Shown in pieces: positions 1-8,352 of a DNA stretch of 64,000 nucleotides; position 1 is the stretch's first letter; each line of letters opens with the position of its first letter. The notes beneath the pieces were generated by a model. That model made no database searches, had not been told where the DNA came from, and saw only the letters and a program-made list of their open reading frames with translations. The stretch is from CAYLXX01 sp964484325 (lineage in GTDB: Bacteria; Patescibacteriota; Microgenomatia; UBA1406; GWC2-37-13): NCBI GenBank assembly GCA_964484325.1, contig CAZAEE010000003.1, forward strand, positions 36,987 through 100,986. Direction: 5' to 3'. The position numbers and the translations under genes were made by a program.

Positions 1-1977
1 TTTCCCCATACGAGATACGTGTACTAGTCCTTCTTTTCCTGGTAAAACTTCAACGAATGCGCCAAAGGGCATGATTTTTTTGACAGTGCCTTCAAACTCT
101 TCGCCTGGTTCAAGTTCACGGGTAATTGACTCAATGTGTTGCACTGCTGCCTCAACCTTCTCTTTATCAATACCTGAAATAGTCACTTTTCCGTCATCTG
201 AAACGTTGATTTCAGTCTGAGTTTTGGCGATCAAGTTCCGAATGTTTTTACCCCCTGGTCCAATGATCTCACCGATTTTGTCAGATGGTGGTGTTAACAC
301 GACCACTTTTGGTGCGAACTTTGAAACATTCTGACGAGGAGTCTGAATGGCTTTTTTCATGACGTCAAGTATTTTCAATCTGGCTGTTCGGGCTTTTTCA
401 AGAGTTTCACCGATCACTTTGTCTGTTAACCCTTTGTATTTCACATCAAGCTGAATAGCGGTCACTCCTTCTGTTGTACCGGCAACTTTAAAGTCCATCT
501 CACCTGAGAAATCTTCAATGCCCATAATATCCGTCAGGATCAGGTAATCGTCATCTGAATTACTTAAAAAACCCATCGCGATACCAGCAACCGGTGCTTT
601 GATGGGCACGCCGGCATCCATTAAAGACAATGCCGAACCACAGACTGAGGCCATTGACGTTGATCCATTTGAAGATAAAACTTCAGATACAACTCTTATA
701 GCATAGGGAAATTGTTTATTTGTCGGCAGTACTGGTTCAAGGGCTTTTTCAGCTAGTGCTCCGTGACCGATTTCACGTCGAGAAGGCGTACCCACTCTGC
801 CTGTTTCTCCGACTGAGTACGGAGGCATATAGTAGTGATGCATATAGGCTTTAACTTCTTCACCTTCTGGACTTTCAATAAGCTGTTCCAGTTGAGGTGC
901 GCCAAGTGTTGCGATCGATAAAACTTGAGTATCACCTCTCTGAAAAATTGCCGAACCATGGGTCCGAGGAAGAACAGAAACTTCAGCTGATAGTGGTCGA
1001 ATATCGTTTGGTCCGCGACCGTCAAGTCTTTTTTTGGTTTTTAAAATTCTTTCCCGGATCATTTGTTTCGTCACGTAGTCAATTGCCTGCATAATGATAC
1101 TTTTTTCATAAGTTTCTTTATGAAGCTCATAGACCTCAGTCACAACTTCGTTTAGTGCTCCGGGGTCTTCAAACTCTTTGGCGGCTTTCAACTCAATCAG
1201 GTGATCGAGTTGCTTTTTGAAGTCATCTTTGAGAATCTTCTTCAATTTTTCGTCTATGGCTGGAGCAGGTGTTGGTTCTTTTTCCATACCGCACTCTTTC
1301 CGCAGAGATTCAATAAAGGTGATGATGCGCGCGTTTTCGGTTTTAGCCAACTTGATCGCTTCAAGGACTGTCTGCTCAGGAAGTTCTTCAGCGAGTGTCT
1401 CGATCATCAAAACTCTTTCTTTCGTTGAAGAAACAATTAGATCAAGAACTGAGTATTTTTCCTCTTCTTCTGAGGGATTAATGATAAAGTCATGATCGGC
1501 TTCTGTTTTAACGTGTCCGACCCGAATGGTACTAATTGGGCCGCTCCAAGGAATGGAAGAAACATGAAGTGCTGCAGAAGTGGCAATCGCGCTTAATATT
1601 TCAGGTGCATTTTCACCGTCAACTGAAAGCAACGTAATAATAATCTGCACTTCGCGTCGATATTCTTTCGGAAACAAAGGACGAATAGAGCGATCGATCA
1701 GTCGACCTTTTAAAATAGCGTCATCTGAAGGACGTCCTTCTCGTTTTACCCAACGGGAACCTTTTATACGACCTCCTGCATAGAGTTTTTCAACATACTC
1801 TACCTGAAGGGGGAAGTAATCAATATCATCACGTACTTTTCCGGCTGTCACCGTAACAAGCACACAGGTATCGCCGATTTTGGCAAAACAGGAAGTGGTT
1901 GCTTGATTGGCTAATTTACCAAATTGTAAAGTTAAATCTTTTCCATCAATATCGATGGTCTTTTCAGTAATTTTCAT
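1..1977 (-). CDS. pnp: Polynucleotide phosphorylase, 3' end cut by window edge
   Basis: This is a 3'-5' exoribonuclease that phosphorolyses RNA and can also add tails; it belongs to the RNA degradation machinery of the cytoplasm. The frame is open for 659 codons from an ATG at 1977 down to base 1. I read two RNase PH-like domains joined by a helical linker, then a KH domain with the loop GEIIGPGGKNI near residue 570, then an S1 domain starting near residue 625 that runs off the window. Only the end of S1 is missing. It lies about 110 bases downstream of rpsO on the same strand, the classic bacterial rpsO-pnp order. A TATAAT at 2028-2033 (minus strand) could give it its own transcript with a leader of about 45 nt. 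Confidence 0.97.
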   Translation of the reverse strand, partial: MKITEKTIDIDGKDLTLQFGKLANQATTSCFAKIGDTCVLVTVTAGKVRDDIDYFPLQVEYVEKLYAGGRIKGSRWVKREGRPSDDAILKGRLIDRSIRPLFPKEYRREVQIIITLLSVDGENAPEILSAIATSAALHVSSIPWSGPISTIRVGHVKTEADHDFIINPSEEEEKYSVLDLIVSSTKERVLMIETLAEELPEQTVLEAIKLAKTENARIITFIESLRKECGMEKEPTPAPAIDEKLKKILKDDFKKQLDHLIELKAAKEFEDPGALNEVVTEVYELHKETYEKSIIMQAIDYVTKQMIRERILKTKKRLDGRGPNDIRPLSAEVSVLPRTHGSAIFQRGDTQVLSIATLGAPQLEQLIESPEGEEVKAYMHHYYMPPYSVGETGRVGTPSRREIGHGALAEKALEPVLPTNKQFPYAIRVVSEVLSSNGSTSMASVCGSALSLMDAGVPIKAPVAGIAMGFLSNSDDDYLILTDIMGIEDFSGEMDFKVAGTTEGVTAIQLDVKYKGLTDKVIGETLEKARTARLKILDVMKKAIQTPRQNVSKFAPKVVVLTPPSDKIGEIIGPGGKNIRNLIAKTQTEINVSDDGKVTISGIDKEKVEAAVQHIESITRELEPGEEFEGTVKKIMPFGAFVEVLPGKEGLVHVSRMGK

Positions 1978-2044
1978 AATCTTTTTGTGACTGTGAGAGT
2001 AAGCAGGTTATGGAGAGGGTTCACACAATTATATTGATAATCTA

Positions 2045-2082
2045 TGTAAACTCTCTGAATATTCCTGTAAAACTCTCGGAAT
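2045..2082. repeat. Imperfect direct repeat between rpsO and pnp
   Basis: Two copies of a roughly 16-17 base unit, TGTAAACTCTCTGAAT at 2045-2060 and TGTAAAACTCTCGGAAT at 2066-2082, lie just after the rpsO stop codon. They differ by one inserted base and one substitution. They sit in the stretch where other bacteria carry an RNase III site or terminator between rpsO and pnp, but I see no strong hairpin here. Function unknown. Confidence 0.5.
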
Positions 2083-2084
2083 TT

Positions 2085-2354
2085 TTATTTTTTGAGATCC
2101 AATTTACCAATCAGCACTTTATACCGTTTGGCGTCAAGCTTTTGAAGATAGTTAATGATTCTTCGGCGCTTGGCAATAACTTTTAAAAGACCTCGGCGTG
2201 AATGATTATCTTTCTTGTTCTCTTCCAGATGAGAAGTGAGTTTCTGAATCTTGTGAGTCAGAAGAGCTACCTGAACTTCTGGAGAACCAGTGTCGCCTTT
2301 TTTTTGGGCGAACTTATCGATTAATTGCTGTTTATCATCTGGTAAATCTGACAT
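2085..2354 (-). CDS. rpsO: 30S ribosomal protein S15
   Basis: S15 binds the central domain of 16S rRNA and helps assemble the small subunit platform. The 89-residue product has the usual length and the signature patches GDTGSPEVQVALLT near the N-terminus and DNHSRRGLLKVIAKRRR in the middle, ending in a basic tail. The start ATG at 2354 lies 11 nt behind a TATAAT, which leaves a leader of only about five bases. The usual autoregulatory S15-binding leader therefore seems to be absent. pnp follows on the same strand. Confidence 0.97.
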   Translation of the reverse strand: MSDLPDDKQQLIDKFAQKKGDTGSPEVQVALLTHKIQKLTSHLEENKKDNHSRRGLLKVIAKRRRIINYLQKLDAKRYKVLIGKLDLKK

Positions 2355-2365
2355 ATATATGGGAA

Positions 2366-2394
2366 ATTATAAATGATATCAGGAAAAGTTGCAA
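2366..2394 (-). promoter_or_regulatory. Sigma70-type promoter of rpsO
   Basis: On the minus strand a TTGCAA (2389-2394) is followed after 17 bases by TATAAT (2366-2371). The start codon of rpsO is 11 nt further on. Confidence 0.6.
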
Positions 2395-2411
2395 GCGATT
2401 GAGAAAAAGTC

Positions 2412-2822
2412 TTATTTATTAAGGGTATCACGAATCTCTCTAGCCATTACGATACCGTCTTCATAAACTGATTTAGCAAGCTCAATTGACTGTGTAGTAT
2501 GCTGAGCACCTTTCCTTGGGTATTCATTGTTTAATGCTTTATAATATGCTTTGAAATCTGATTTCAAGTGTTCAAAATCCTTATCATATATTCCTGTAGG
2601 GTCTTGTACACGTCGGGTTTCGATGCGTTGAACGATAATTTTCAAGGCTTCTGAATCTTTGCCAATCATGTGTTCGATATCTATATATGAATAAATATCT
2701 TGCATAGCCTTCAAGCGAGATGAACCAAAACCAACTTTTGAACGCTCAGAGCAAAAATCAATTATTGACTTTTTAATTTGTTCAGAGTTTCGCAGAACAA
2801 TCTCATTTTTTTCTGGATTCAT
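2412..2822 (-). CDS. Hypothetical protein, 136 aa
   Basis: I do not recognise this protein. It is predicted to be soluble and mostly helical, rich in charged residues, with no signal peptide, membrane segment or cysteine motif; a pattern IETRRVQDPTGIYDKDF lies in the middle. The start ATG at 2822 is placed exactly six bases behind the -10 box of a good promoter (2829-2857), which supports expression and the start choice. It lies between the ribosomal gene rpsO (same strand, 57 bases downstream) and the divergent mscL, but nothing links it to either job. Confidence 0.7.
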   Translation of the reverse strand: MNPEKNEIVLRNSEQIKKSIIDFCSERSKVGFGSSRLKAMQDIYSYIDIEHMIGKDSEALKIIVQRIETRRVQDPTGIYDKDFEHLKSDFKAYYKALNNEYPRKGAQHTTQSIELAKSVYEDGIVMAREIRDTLNK

Positions 2823-2828
2823 GGGTGA

Positions 2829-2857
2829 ATATTACTACAATTTATGACAAAGATCAA
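2829..2857 (-). promoter_or_regulatory. Promoter of the 136-aa hypothetical gene, leaderless spacing
   Basis: TTGATC (2852-2857), 17 bases, TAATAT (2829-2834), then six bases to the ATG at 2822. Transcription would begin at or next to the start codon. Confidence 0.6.
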
Positions 2858-2891
2858 CCGAGACTAAATTATAGTTGTGTATAATATCGGT

Positions 2892-3191
2892 ATGAGGGAT
2901 TTTTTACGATTTATTAAAGAACAAGGAGTGATGGGACTCGCGGTTGGATTTATTCTTGGAGGAGCTGTTACAGCACTTGTTACCTCACTTGTGAATGATA
3001 TAGTTTACCCACTATTAGGAGTAATCCTCGGCTCAACAAAAGGCCTAGAAAAGGAGTACTTTCAGATAGGACATAGCAAGCTCTTATATGGACACTTTAT
3101 TGCAGTTCTAGTAAACTTTCTTGTGATTGCAGTAGTTATTTATGTTCTTGTAAAACTTCTCCGGTTTGAGATACCTGGAAGAAAGAAATAA
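2892..3191 (+). CDS. mscL: Large-conductance mechanosensitive channel, short form
   Basis: MscL opens under membrane tension to release solutes during osmotic downshock. The product is 99 residues against about 130 in typical bacteria. It keeps the N-terminal amphipathic helix (MRDFLRFIKEQGV), the pore-lining TM1 rich in Gly and Ala (VGFILGGAVTALVTSLVNDI), a shortened periplasmic loop, TM2 (FIAVLVNFLVIAVVIYVLVK) and a short basic tail. I chose the ATG at 2892 rather than the upstream GTG at 2877, because a TATAAT at 2880-2885 overlaps the longer reading and ends six bases before 2892. The cytoplasmic helix bundle is largely lost. Confidence 0.9.
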   Translation: MRDFLRFIKEQGVMGLAVGFILGGAVTALVTSLVNDIVYPLLGVILGSTKGLEKEYFQIGHSKLLYGHFIAVLVNFLVIAVVIYVLVKLLRFEIPGRKK

Positions 3192-3206
3192 CGGTATACT
3201 TAGGTT

Positions 3207-3497
3207 ATGCACCGGTTGCTTACTCTTGCAGGATTTCTCTTTTTTCTAGGACTGACTTTTTTTATATTATTTTTTTTCCCTCCAAAAGACGAGGTCTTTG
3301 TCTTCTCATTTATCTCTAGCATATCCTTCATGACTTTTTTTCTTTTATTGACGTTTCTTCCTCCTAAATACGCTATCGTCGGTTTTTTAGGAACGTTTAG
3401 TTTTTTCACCATAGACTATCTCGTCGGTTTTCAGATTCTAAACACTCTTCTTCTTGCATCAGTTATAATTGGAGTGACATTTTTAATCAATCGATAA
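3207..3497 (+). CDS. Hypothetical multi-pass membrane protein, 96 aa
   Basis: Unrecognised small integral membrane protein. Nearly the whole length is hydrophobic, with about three to four predicted membrane segments (residues about 5-25, 30-52, 56-72 and 75-93) very rich in Phe and Leu. TATACT at 3195-3200 lies six bases before the ATG, so it probably has its own start of transcription, and it is five bases upstream of metG, so it likely leads the metG-PBP operon. Confidence 0.65.
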   Translation: MHRLLTLAGFLFFLGLTFFILFFFPPKDEVFVFSFISSISFMTFFLLLTFLPPKYAIVGFLGTFSFFTIDYLVGFQILNTLLLASVIIGVTFLINR

Positions 3498-3502
3498 CTT
3501 CC

Positions 3503-4927
3503 ATGAACAAGAAATTTTATGTCACCAATGCCATTCCCTATGTTAACGCAGCTCCACATATTGGACATGCTCTTGAGTTTGTTCAAAGTGATGTGATTGC
3601 TCGATACCATAAGCTTCTTAACGAAGCGGTCTGTTTTCTTTGTGGTTCAGATGAGAATGCGTTGAAAAATGTTCAAGCAGCTGAAGTTGCCGGTGAGCCA
3701 GTTGAAAAGTTTGTCGACACTAACGCTCAGCGTTTTGAAGATTTAGCCGAAGCACTTCAGGTAAAATTTGATGTTTTTCAAAAAGGGAGTGATACTGCAA
3801 AACACTTTCCCGCCAGTCAAAAACTCTGGACTCTCTGTGAAAAAAATGGTGATATTTATAAAAAGGAGTACGAAGGACTTTACTGTGTTGGGTGTGAGTC
3901 GTTTTATACCGCCGATGAGCTTGATAAAAACGGCGAGTGTTACGAACACCCAGGGAAAAAACTCGAAAAAGTGAAAGAGATTAACTATTTTTTCAAGTTA
4001 TCCCGTTATCAACGTGATATTCAGAAACTCCTCAGTTTAGATATATTAAAAATCTACCCTGAATCGCGAAAAAACGAGATACTGAGTTTTTTGAAAGAAC
4101 CACTTCATGATATTAGTATTTCTCGCAGTAACGAACGGGCCAAGAACTGGGGCGTGCCGGTCCCGGGTGACGAAACTCAACGAATGTATGTCTGGTTTGA
4201 CGCACTAAACATCTACCAATCGGGAATTGGCTTTGGTTGGGATGAGAAAAACTACTCCAAGTGGTGGCCGGCTGATGTGCATGTTATTGGTAAAGGTATT
4301 ACCCGATTTCATGCAGTATACTGGCCAGCCTTTCTTCTGTCTGCGAAACTGCCACTTCCGAAAAGTCTCTTTATCCATGGCTATGTCACAATCGATGGTC
4401 AAAAAATGTCTAAGTCTCTGGGAAATGTGCTTGATCCGTTTGATCTTATTAAAAAGTGGAGTGCTGATGCAGTCAGATATTACCTTCTTCGGGAAATTAC
4501 ACCGTTTGGTGATGGTGATTTTTCAGACTCCCGTATGAAAGAAGTTTATGAATCTGATCTGGCAAACGAGCTGGGAAACCTCATTCTTCGCGTAACGACA
4601 CTAGCCCAAAAAGATGGACTGACCATCGAAAAAAAAGCAACAGTTTCACTTGATGCAGAGTATATAAATTATTTGAACAAATTCGAGTTCAGCAAAGCGC
4701 TTGAAAATACCTGGTCAAAAATAAAAAACTTGAACAAAAAAATTGACACAGTTGCTCCATGGAAAAAAACAGCTGGTGAGCGCGAGCAATTTTTACTCGA
4801 CTCGTTTGACGAGCTTCAAATTATCGCTACACACTTAAAACCCTTTTTACCTGAGGCCGCTACTAAGATTTTTGCCGCAACAACTGGTAAAATAGCCAAA
4901 ACAGAGGCTCTCTTTCCCAAAATATGA
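3503..4927 (+). CDS. metG: Methionyl-tRNA synthetase
   Basis: It charges tRNA-Met with methionine in the cytoplasm. The 474-residue class I synthetase shows HIGH at residues 20-23 and KMSKS at about 301-305. A single zinc knuckle lies around residues 128-147 (CVGC, then C and H). The C-terminal tRNA-binding domain of many MetRS proteins is absent; a standalone copy of that domain is encoded at 51419-51757. The stop codon overlaps the start of the downstream PBP gene (ATGA), so the two are translationally coupled. Confidence 0.96.
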   Translation: MNKKFYVTNAIPYVNAAPHIGHALEFVQSDVIARYHKLLNEAVCFLCGSDENALKNVQAAEVAGEPVEKFVDTNAQRFEDLAEALQVKFDVFQKGSDTAKHFPASQKLWTLCEKNGDIYKKEYEGLYCVGCESFYTADELDKNGECYEHPGKKLEKVKEINYFFKLSRYQRDIQKLLSLDILKIYPESRKNEILSFLKEPLHDISISRSNERAKNWGVPVPGDETQRMYVWFDALNIYQSGIGFGWDEKNYSKWWPADVHVIGKGITRFHAVYWPAFLLSAKLPLPKSLFIHGYVTIDGQKMSKSLGNVLDPFDLIKKWSADAVRYYLLREITPFGDGDFSDSRMKEVYESDLANELGNLILRVTTLAQKDGLTIEKKATVSLDAEYINYLNKFEFSKALENTWSKIKNLNKKIDTVAPWKKTAGEREQFLLDSFDELQIIATHLKPFLPEAATKIFAATTGKIAKTEALFPKI

Positions 4928-7107
4928 AGCACTTCAAAAAATTGCTCAAACATAAAAAAAGAAACTCATTCATTGGCGCGAGTGCCTTACTCATTCTTTT
5001 GGTACTTGCTATCATACTTGGCATTTTATATAAACTGCCCTCTCCAACCAGTCTAAAAAATTACCAAACCGTTCCTCTCTCAACTCACCTTTATGACAGA
5101 AACGGCAAACTGCTGTATGATGTTTTTAAAACCCAGAACCGAACACCGATAAAAATCTCAGATCTGCCTCCCTATGTTTCACGAGCAACCATCGCCATAG
5201 AAGACAAAGACTTTTATCATCATGGAGGAATCTCAGTCTTCGGTGGTATTGCTCGGGCGGTCAAGGATATGATTCTGCGACGCGGTCTTCAAGGCGGATC
5301 AACGATCACACAACAGTTAGTTAAGTCAGCGCTCCTTTCACCAGAGCGTACTGTTCGAAGAAAGATTCGCGAAATTATTCTCGCTGTCTGGACTGAACAG
5401 GTTTTCACAAAAGATCAGATTCTTGAGCTTTACTTGAATCAGGTTCCCTATGGAGGTGCCAATTATGGTATTGAAGCCGCCGCGCACACGTACTTTAATA
5501 AACATGCCAAAGATCTTTCCCTTCAGGAGGCAGCTTTACTTGCAGGACTGCCTCAAGCACCGTCTCTTTATTCACCTTACTACAACCCTGATCTGGCGAT
5601 TCACCGACGAAACGATGTTCTAAAAGCTATGAAGGACCAAAAATATATTGACGCAGACGCTTACAACAAAGCGATCAACTCGAAACTTAACATAGCCACT
5701 CTTTCAGCCAACATCAAAGCACCTCACTTTGTTTTTTATGTCAAGAACCAGCTCGAGCAACAATATGGAGCTCAGGTTGTGGAAGAAGGTGGCCTTCAAG
5801 TAACCACCACGCTTGACCTTGATACTGAGGAACAGGCCGAGAAAATTCTTCGAGAAGAACTTGACAAAATCAAGTATCTTCAAGTGTCAAACGGAGCAGT
5901 TCTTGTAACTCGGCCATCAACTGGAGAAATATTATCAATGGTTGGATCGGTTGATTATTTTGCCACGCCTTCAGGTGCCTTCAATGTTACCACTGCACTT
6001 AGACAACCTGGTAGCTCGATTAAACCATTAAATTATGCTGTAGGGATCGAGCGAAAAATAGTGACACCAGCATCGGTTTTTCTCGATGTACCGACGTGTT
6101 TTAAAGGTTTAACCCAGCAGTATTGCCCTGTTAATTATGACGGAAAGTTTCATGGCGCCGTTCAGCTGAGATTTGCCCTAGGTAACTCGTTTAACGTACC
6201 GGCCGTGAAAATGCTCCAGTTGAATGGCCTGGATGCATTTCTCGCATCGGCTTCTGCAGCTGGTATCAAAACTTTTAAAGATCCGACACAGTACGGTTTG
6301 TCTCTTACTCTTGGAGGCGGCGAGGTACGGATGACTGAATTTGCTCAAGCTTATTCTGCCTTCCCCAACCGAGGGATCCCGAAACCAGTGATCTCTATCC
6401 TTGAGGTAAAAGATAAAACAGGGAAAGTGCTGTATAAATTCCATGATCCAAACTACGTGAAAGATATTCAGGCACCTCTTCAAAACCCCAACTTTCTCCT
6501 GATAAACGGCAAAAAAGTATTTTCAGCAGAAACTACATTTCTCATATCACACATTCTTCTTGATAATAATGCACGCTCCGAGGAGTTCGGTGCAAGCTCA
6601 GCTCTTGTGATACCCAAACACGCTGTGTCAGTTAAAACTGGTACAACAGACAATAAAAAAGATAACTGGACCATGGGGTATACGCCAAACTTTCTTGTTT
6701 CCGTCTGGGTCGGCAACAACGACAACACGCCGATGAATCCATATCTGGCATCTGGCGTCACTGGTGCAGCGCCAATCTGGAATCGTGTCATGACATATGT
6801 TCTGAAAAATCAGCCAGATATCTGGCCACTTCGTCCTCAAGATGTCGTTTATATTAAAGTTTGTACAGATACCGGTGTTCCTGTCAGTAAAAATCCCGAC
6901 GGCACCGAAAGCTGCCCGACACGCTCTGAATACATTATTAAAGGTACAGAGGGCGTCCAAACCGTGACGGTCGGCAAAGATACGATCCCGGTCAGTCGTG
7001 ATACTGGCAAGATGACGAAACCAGATGACCCAGCAGCTGAGATGAAAGAAAAAACAGTCATGAAAGATAAAGCGGGATCAGTTTACTGCGTTGACTGTGT
7101 TCAGTAA
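4924..7107 (+). CDS. Class A penicillin-binding protein (transglycosylase/transpeptidase)
   Basis: Bifunctional peptidoglycan synthase: it polymerises glycan strands and cross-links peptides outside the cytoplasmic membrane. One membrane anchor lies at about residues 16-38. The GT51 transglycosylase domain follows, with the catalytic-Glu motif EDKDFYHHGG near residue 92 and GGSTITQQLVK. The transpeptidase domain has the SxxK motif in PGSSIKP (about residue 365), SFN in GNSFNVPA, and KTGTT near 570. 727 residues is normal for PBP1A-like enzymes. Together with the FemAB-like protein at 16457-17455 it argues for a real peptidoglycan wall. It overlaps metG by four bases. Confidence 0.95.
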   Translation: MKHFKKLLKHKKRNSFIGASALLILLVLAIILGILYKLPSPTSLKNYQTVPLSTHLYDRNGKLLYDVFKTQNRTPIKISDLPPYVSRATIAIEDKDFYHHGGISVFGGIARAVKDMILRRGLQGGSTITQQLVKSALLSPERTVRRKIREIILAVWTEQVFTKDQILELYLNQVPYGGANYGIEAAAHTYFNKHAKDLSLQEAALLAGLPQAPSLYSPYYNPDLAIHRRNDVLKAMKDQKYIDADAYNKAINSKLNIATLSANIKAPHFVFYVKNQLEQQYGAQVVEEGGLQVTTTLDLDTEEQAEKILREELDKIKYLQVSNGAVLVTRPSTGEILSMVGSVDYFATPSGAFNVTTALRQPGSSIKPLNYAVGIERKIVTPASVFLDVPTCFKGLTQQYCPVNYDGKFHGAVQLRFALGNSFNVPAVKMLQLNGLDAFLASASAAGIKTFKDPTQYGLSLTLGGGEVRMTEFAQAYSAFPNRGIPKPVISILEVKDKTGKVLYKFHDPNYVKDIQAPLQNPNFLLINGKKVFSAETTFLISHILLDNNARSEEFGASSALVIPKHAVSVKTGTTDNKKDNWTMGYTPNFLVSVWVGNNDNTPMNPYLASGVTGAAPIWNRVMTYVLKNQPDIWPLRPQDVVYIKVCTDTGVPVSKNPDGTESCPTRSEYIIKGTEGVQTVTVGKDTIPVSRDTGKMTKPDDPAAEMKEKTVMKDKAGSVYCVDCVQ

Positions 7108-7119
7108 TAAAAGTATAAT
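7091..7119 (+). promoter_or_regulatory. Promoter of the DUF5678-like gene, leaderless spacing
   Basis: TTGACT (7091-7096), 17 bases, TATAAT (7114-7119), six bases, ATG at 7126. It lies across the 3' end of the PBP gene and separates the next pair from the metG-PBP operon. Confidence 0.75.
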
Positions 7120-7125
7120 ACTAGT

Positions 7126-7344
7126 ATGAAAATAGTGAACGTTCCGGCCAAGTATATGGCCCGCTATGAAGGAAAGTGGGTCGCCATTGTTCCTAAGACA
7201 CAGACGATAATTGCCGTTGGCGATACTCTTGAAGATATTGCTCCTCTGGTGAGCGGACACGTCAAGGATAAAGATAAAGTTCAAGCCTCAGCCTTCAAAG
7301 TACCAACAAAAGAAGAAGCACACTACCATATTTATGCCTTGTGA
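7126..7344 (+). CDS. DUF5678-like small protein
   Basis: A 72-residue protein with the pattern YEGKWVAIVPKTQTIIAVG followed by DTLEDI, which resembles the short DUF5678 fold often found next to retropepsin-like genes. The resemblance is from memory of the pattern, not from a search. It may act as a partner of the protease-like protein encoded next, whose GTG start overlaps this gene's TGA stop by four bases. No membrane segment or cysteine is present. Its strong promoter sits immediately upstream. Confidence 0.6.
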   Translation: MKIVNVPAKYMARYEGKWVAIVPKTQTIIAVGDTLEDIAPLVSGHVKDKDKVQASAFKVPTKEEAHYHIYAL

Positions 7345-7724
7345 AAACCTACTCCTATAAACAGTATCGTTCAAAATATTTCCCCATTATAGATATCTTG
7401 GCAATTTATAAGAAAAGGTTTGCCAATCTTGCTGTATTGGTAGATTCTGGCGCATCAATTTCAATTTTTTCTCGCGAAACAGCCAAACAGCTCGGAGTAG
7501 ATATCAAAAAAGGCGAGTTACTCACCATGGGTGGAGTCGGCGGATTCCTCAAAGGTTATATTCACCATCTAAGATTGGAAATAGCCGATAAAACTATTTC
7601 CGCGCCCGTTGTTTTTTCAACAGAATTTACTGCTAGTTTCAACTTGCTTGGCAGAATGGGCGTTTTTGACAATTTTAAAATCGTGTTTGACGAAAAAAAT
7701 TTGACCGTTAGCATATCAACATAA
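7341..7724 (+). CDS. Retropepsin-like aspartic protease
   Basis: A 127-residue single-domain aspartic protease of the retroviral type, expected to work as a homodimer. The catalytic motif is visible as LVDSGASISIFS (residues about 33-44), followed by the GGVGG flap-like segment and the second conserved patch NLLGRMGVFDNFKI near residue 100. The start is GTG at 7341, overlapping the stop of the preceding gene. Translational coupling with the small DUF5678-like protein suggests the two form a functional pair, but substrate and role are unknown. Confidence 0.75.
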   Translation: MKTYSYKQYRSKYFPIIDILAIYKKRFANLAVLVDSGASISIFSRETAKQLGVDIKKGELLTMGGVGGFLKGYIHHLRLEIADKTISAPVVFSTEFTASFNLLGRMGVFDNFKIVFDEKNLTVSIST

Positions 7725-7741
7725 TCTTCCATCTCGGTAAT

Positions 7742-7770
7742 TTGACAAACCAGATCTAGTGATTTACAAT
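7742..7770 (+). promoter_or_regulatory. Promoter of the RmlC-like gene, leaderless spacing
   Basis: TTGACA (7742-7747), 17 bases, TACAAT (7765-7770), six bases, ATG at 7777. This sets the start at 7777 rather than the GTG at 7759, which lies inside the promoter. Confidence 0.75.
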
Positions 7771-7776
7771 GGCAAT

Positions 7777-8331
7777 ATGTTAAACCCTATGACGCTTGAT
7801 GACATCGATGACGAAGTTCGTACAAAAGTCTACACACAAAAATACGGACATGGCAACGCGATCGAAGGAGTGAAAATTGTCCCATTAAAAAACTCAATCA
7901 GCGATGAAGGTGACTTCTCAGAGATTATGCGCTTCAAAAATGACGGTGAACTTGAGGCGATTCCAGGATTCAAAATCGCCCAGATTAATCGAACCCGTGT
8001 GTTTGCCAACTCAATCAAGGCCTGGCATATCCATTTTAAACAAGATGAGATTTGGTACATTCCCCCAGAATTTCATTTATTTGTCGGCCTTTGGGATATT
8101 CGTAAAAAAAGTCCTACCAATAAACAAACAATGAGAATTAATTTAGGAGGTACTTTATCTCATTTTCTCTATATTCCCCATGGTGTGGCTCACGGATCAG
8201 CCAACTTTTCCAATAAACCGATTGAACTGTTTTACTTCGTCAATCAACAATTTGACGTACAGGATCCTGACGAAAAACGTATTCCTTGGGACTCAGTCGG
8301 AACTGATTTTTGGACTCCTGAAAAAGATTGA
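7777..8331 (+). CDS. dTDP-4-dehydrorhamnose 3,5-epimerase-like cupin
   Basis: Sugar-nucleotide epimerase fold of the RmlC family, 184 residues. The cupin core shows KAWHIHFKQDEIWYIP (catalytic-type His) and YIPHGVAHGSAN, and the C-terminal patch DPDEKRIPWDSVGTDFW is typical of the family. It probably prepares a deoxysugar precursor for the glycosyltransferases that follow. The exact substrate cannot be told, and no rmlA, rmlB or rmlD is in the window. Confidence 0.8.
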   Translation: MLNPMTLDDIDDEVRTKVYTQKYGHGNAIEGVKIVPLKNSISDEGDFSEIMRFKNDGELEAIPGFKIAQINRTRVFANSIKAWHIHFKQDEIWYIPPEFHLFVGLWDIRKKSPTNKQTMRINLGGTLSHFLYIPHGVAHGSANFSNKPIELFYFVNQQFDVQDPDEKRIPWDSVGTDFWTPEKD

Positions 8332-8352
8332 TGGTGGTACAATAACCATCAC

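Noticed and set aside
7342..7344. TGA read as glycine, as in some candidate-phyla bacteria
   Set aside because: TGA closes many genes at the expected length, for example in the ATGA overlaps of metG/PBP and tsaC-tsaE/tsaD, so the standard code fits.
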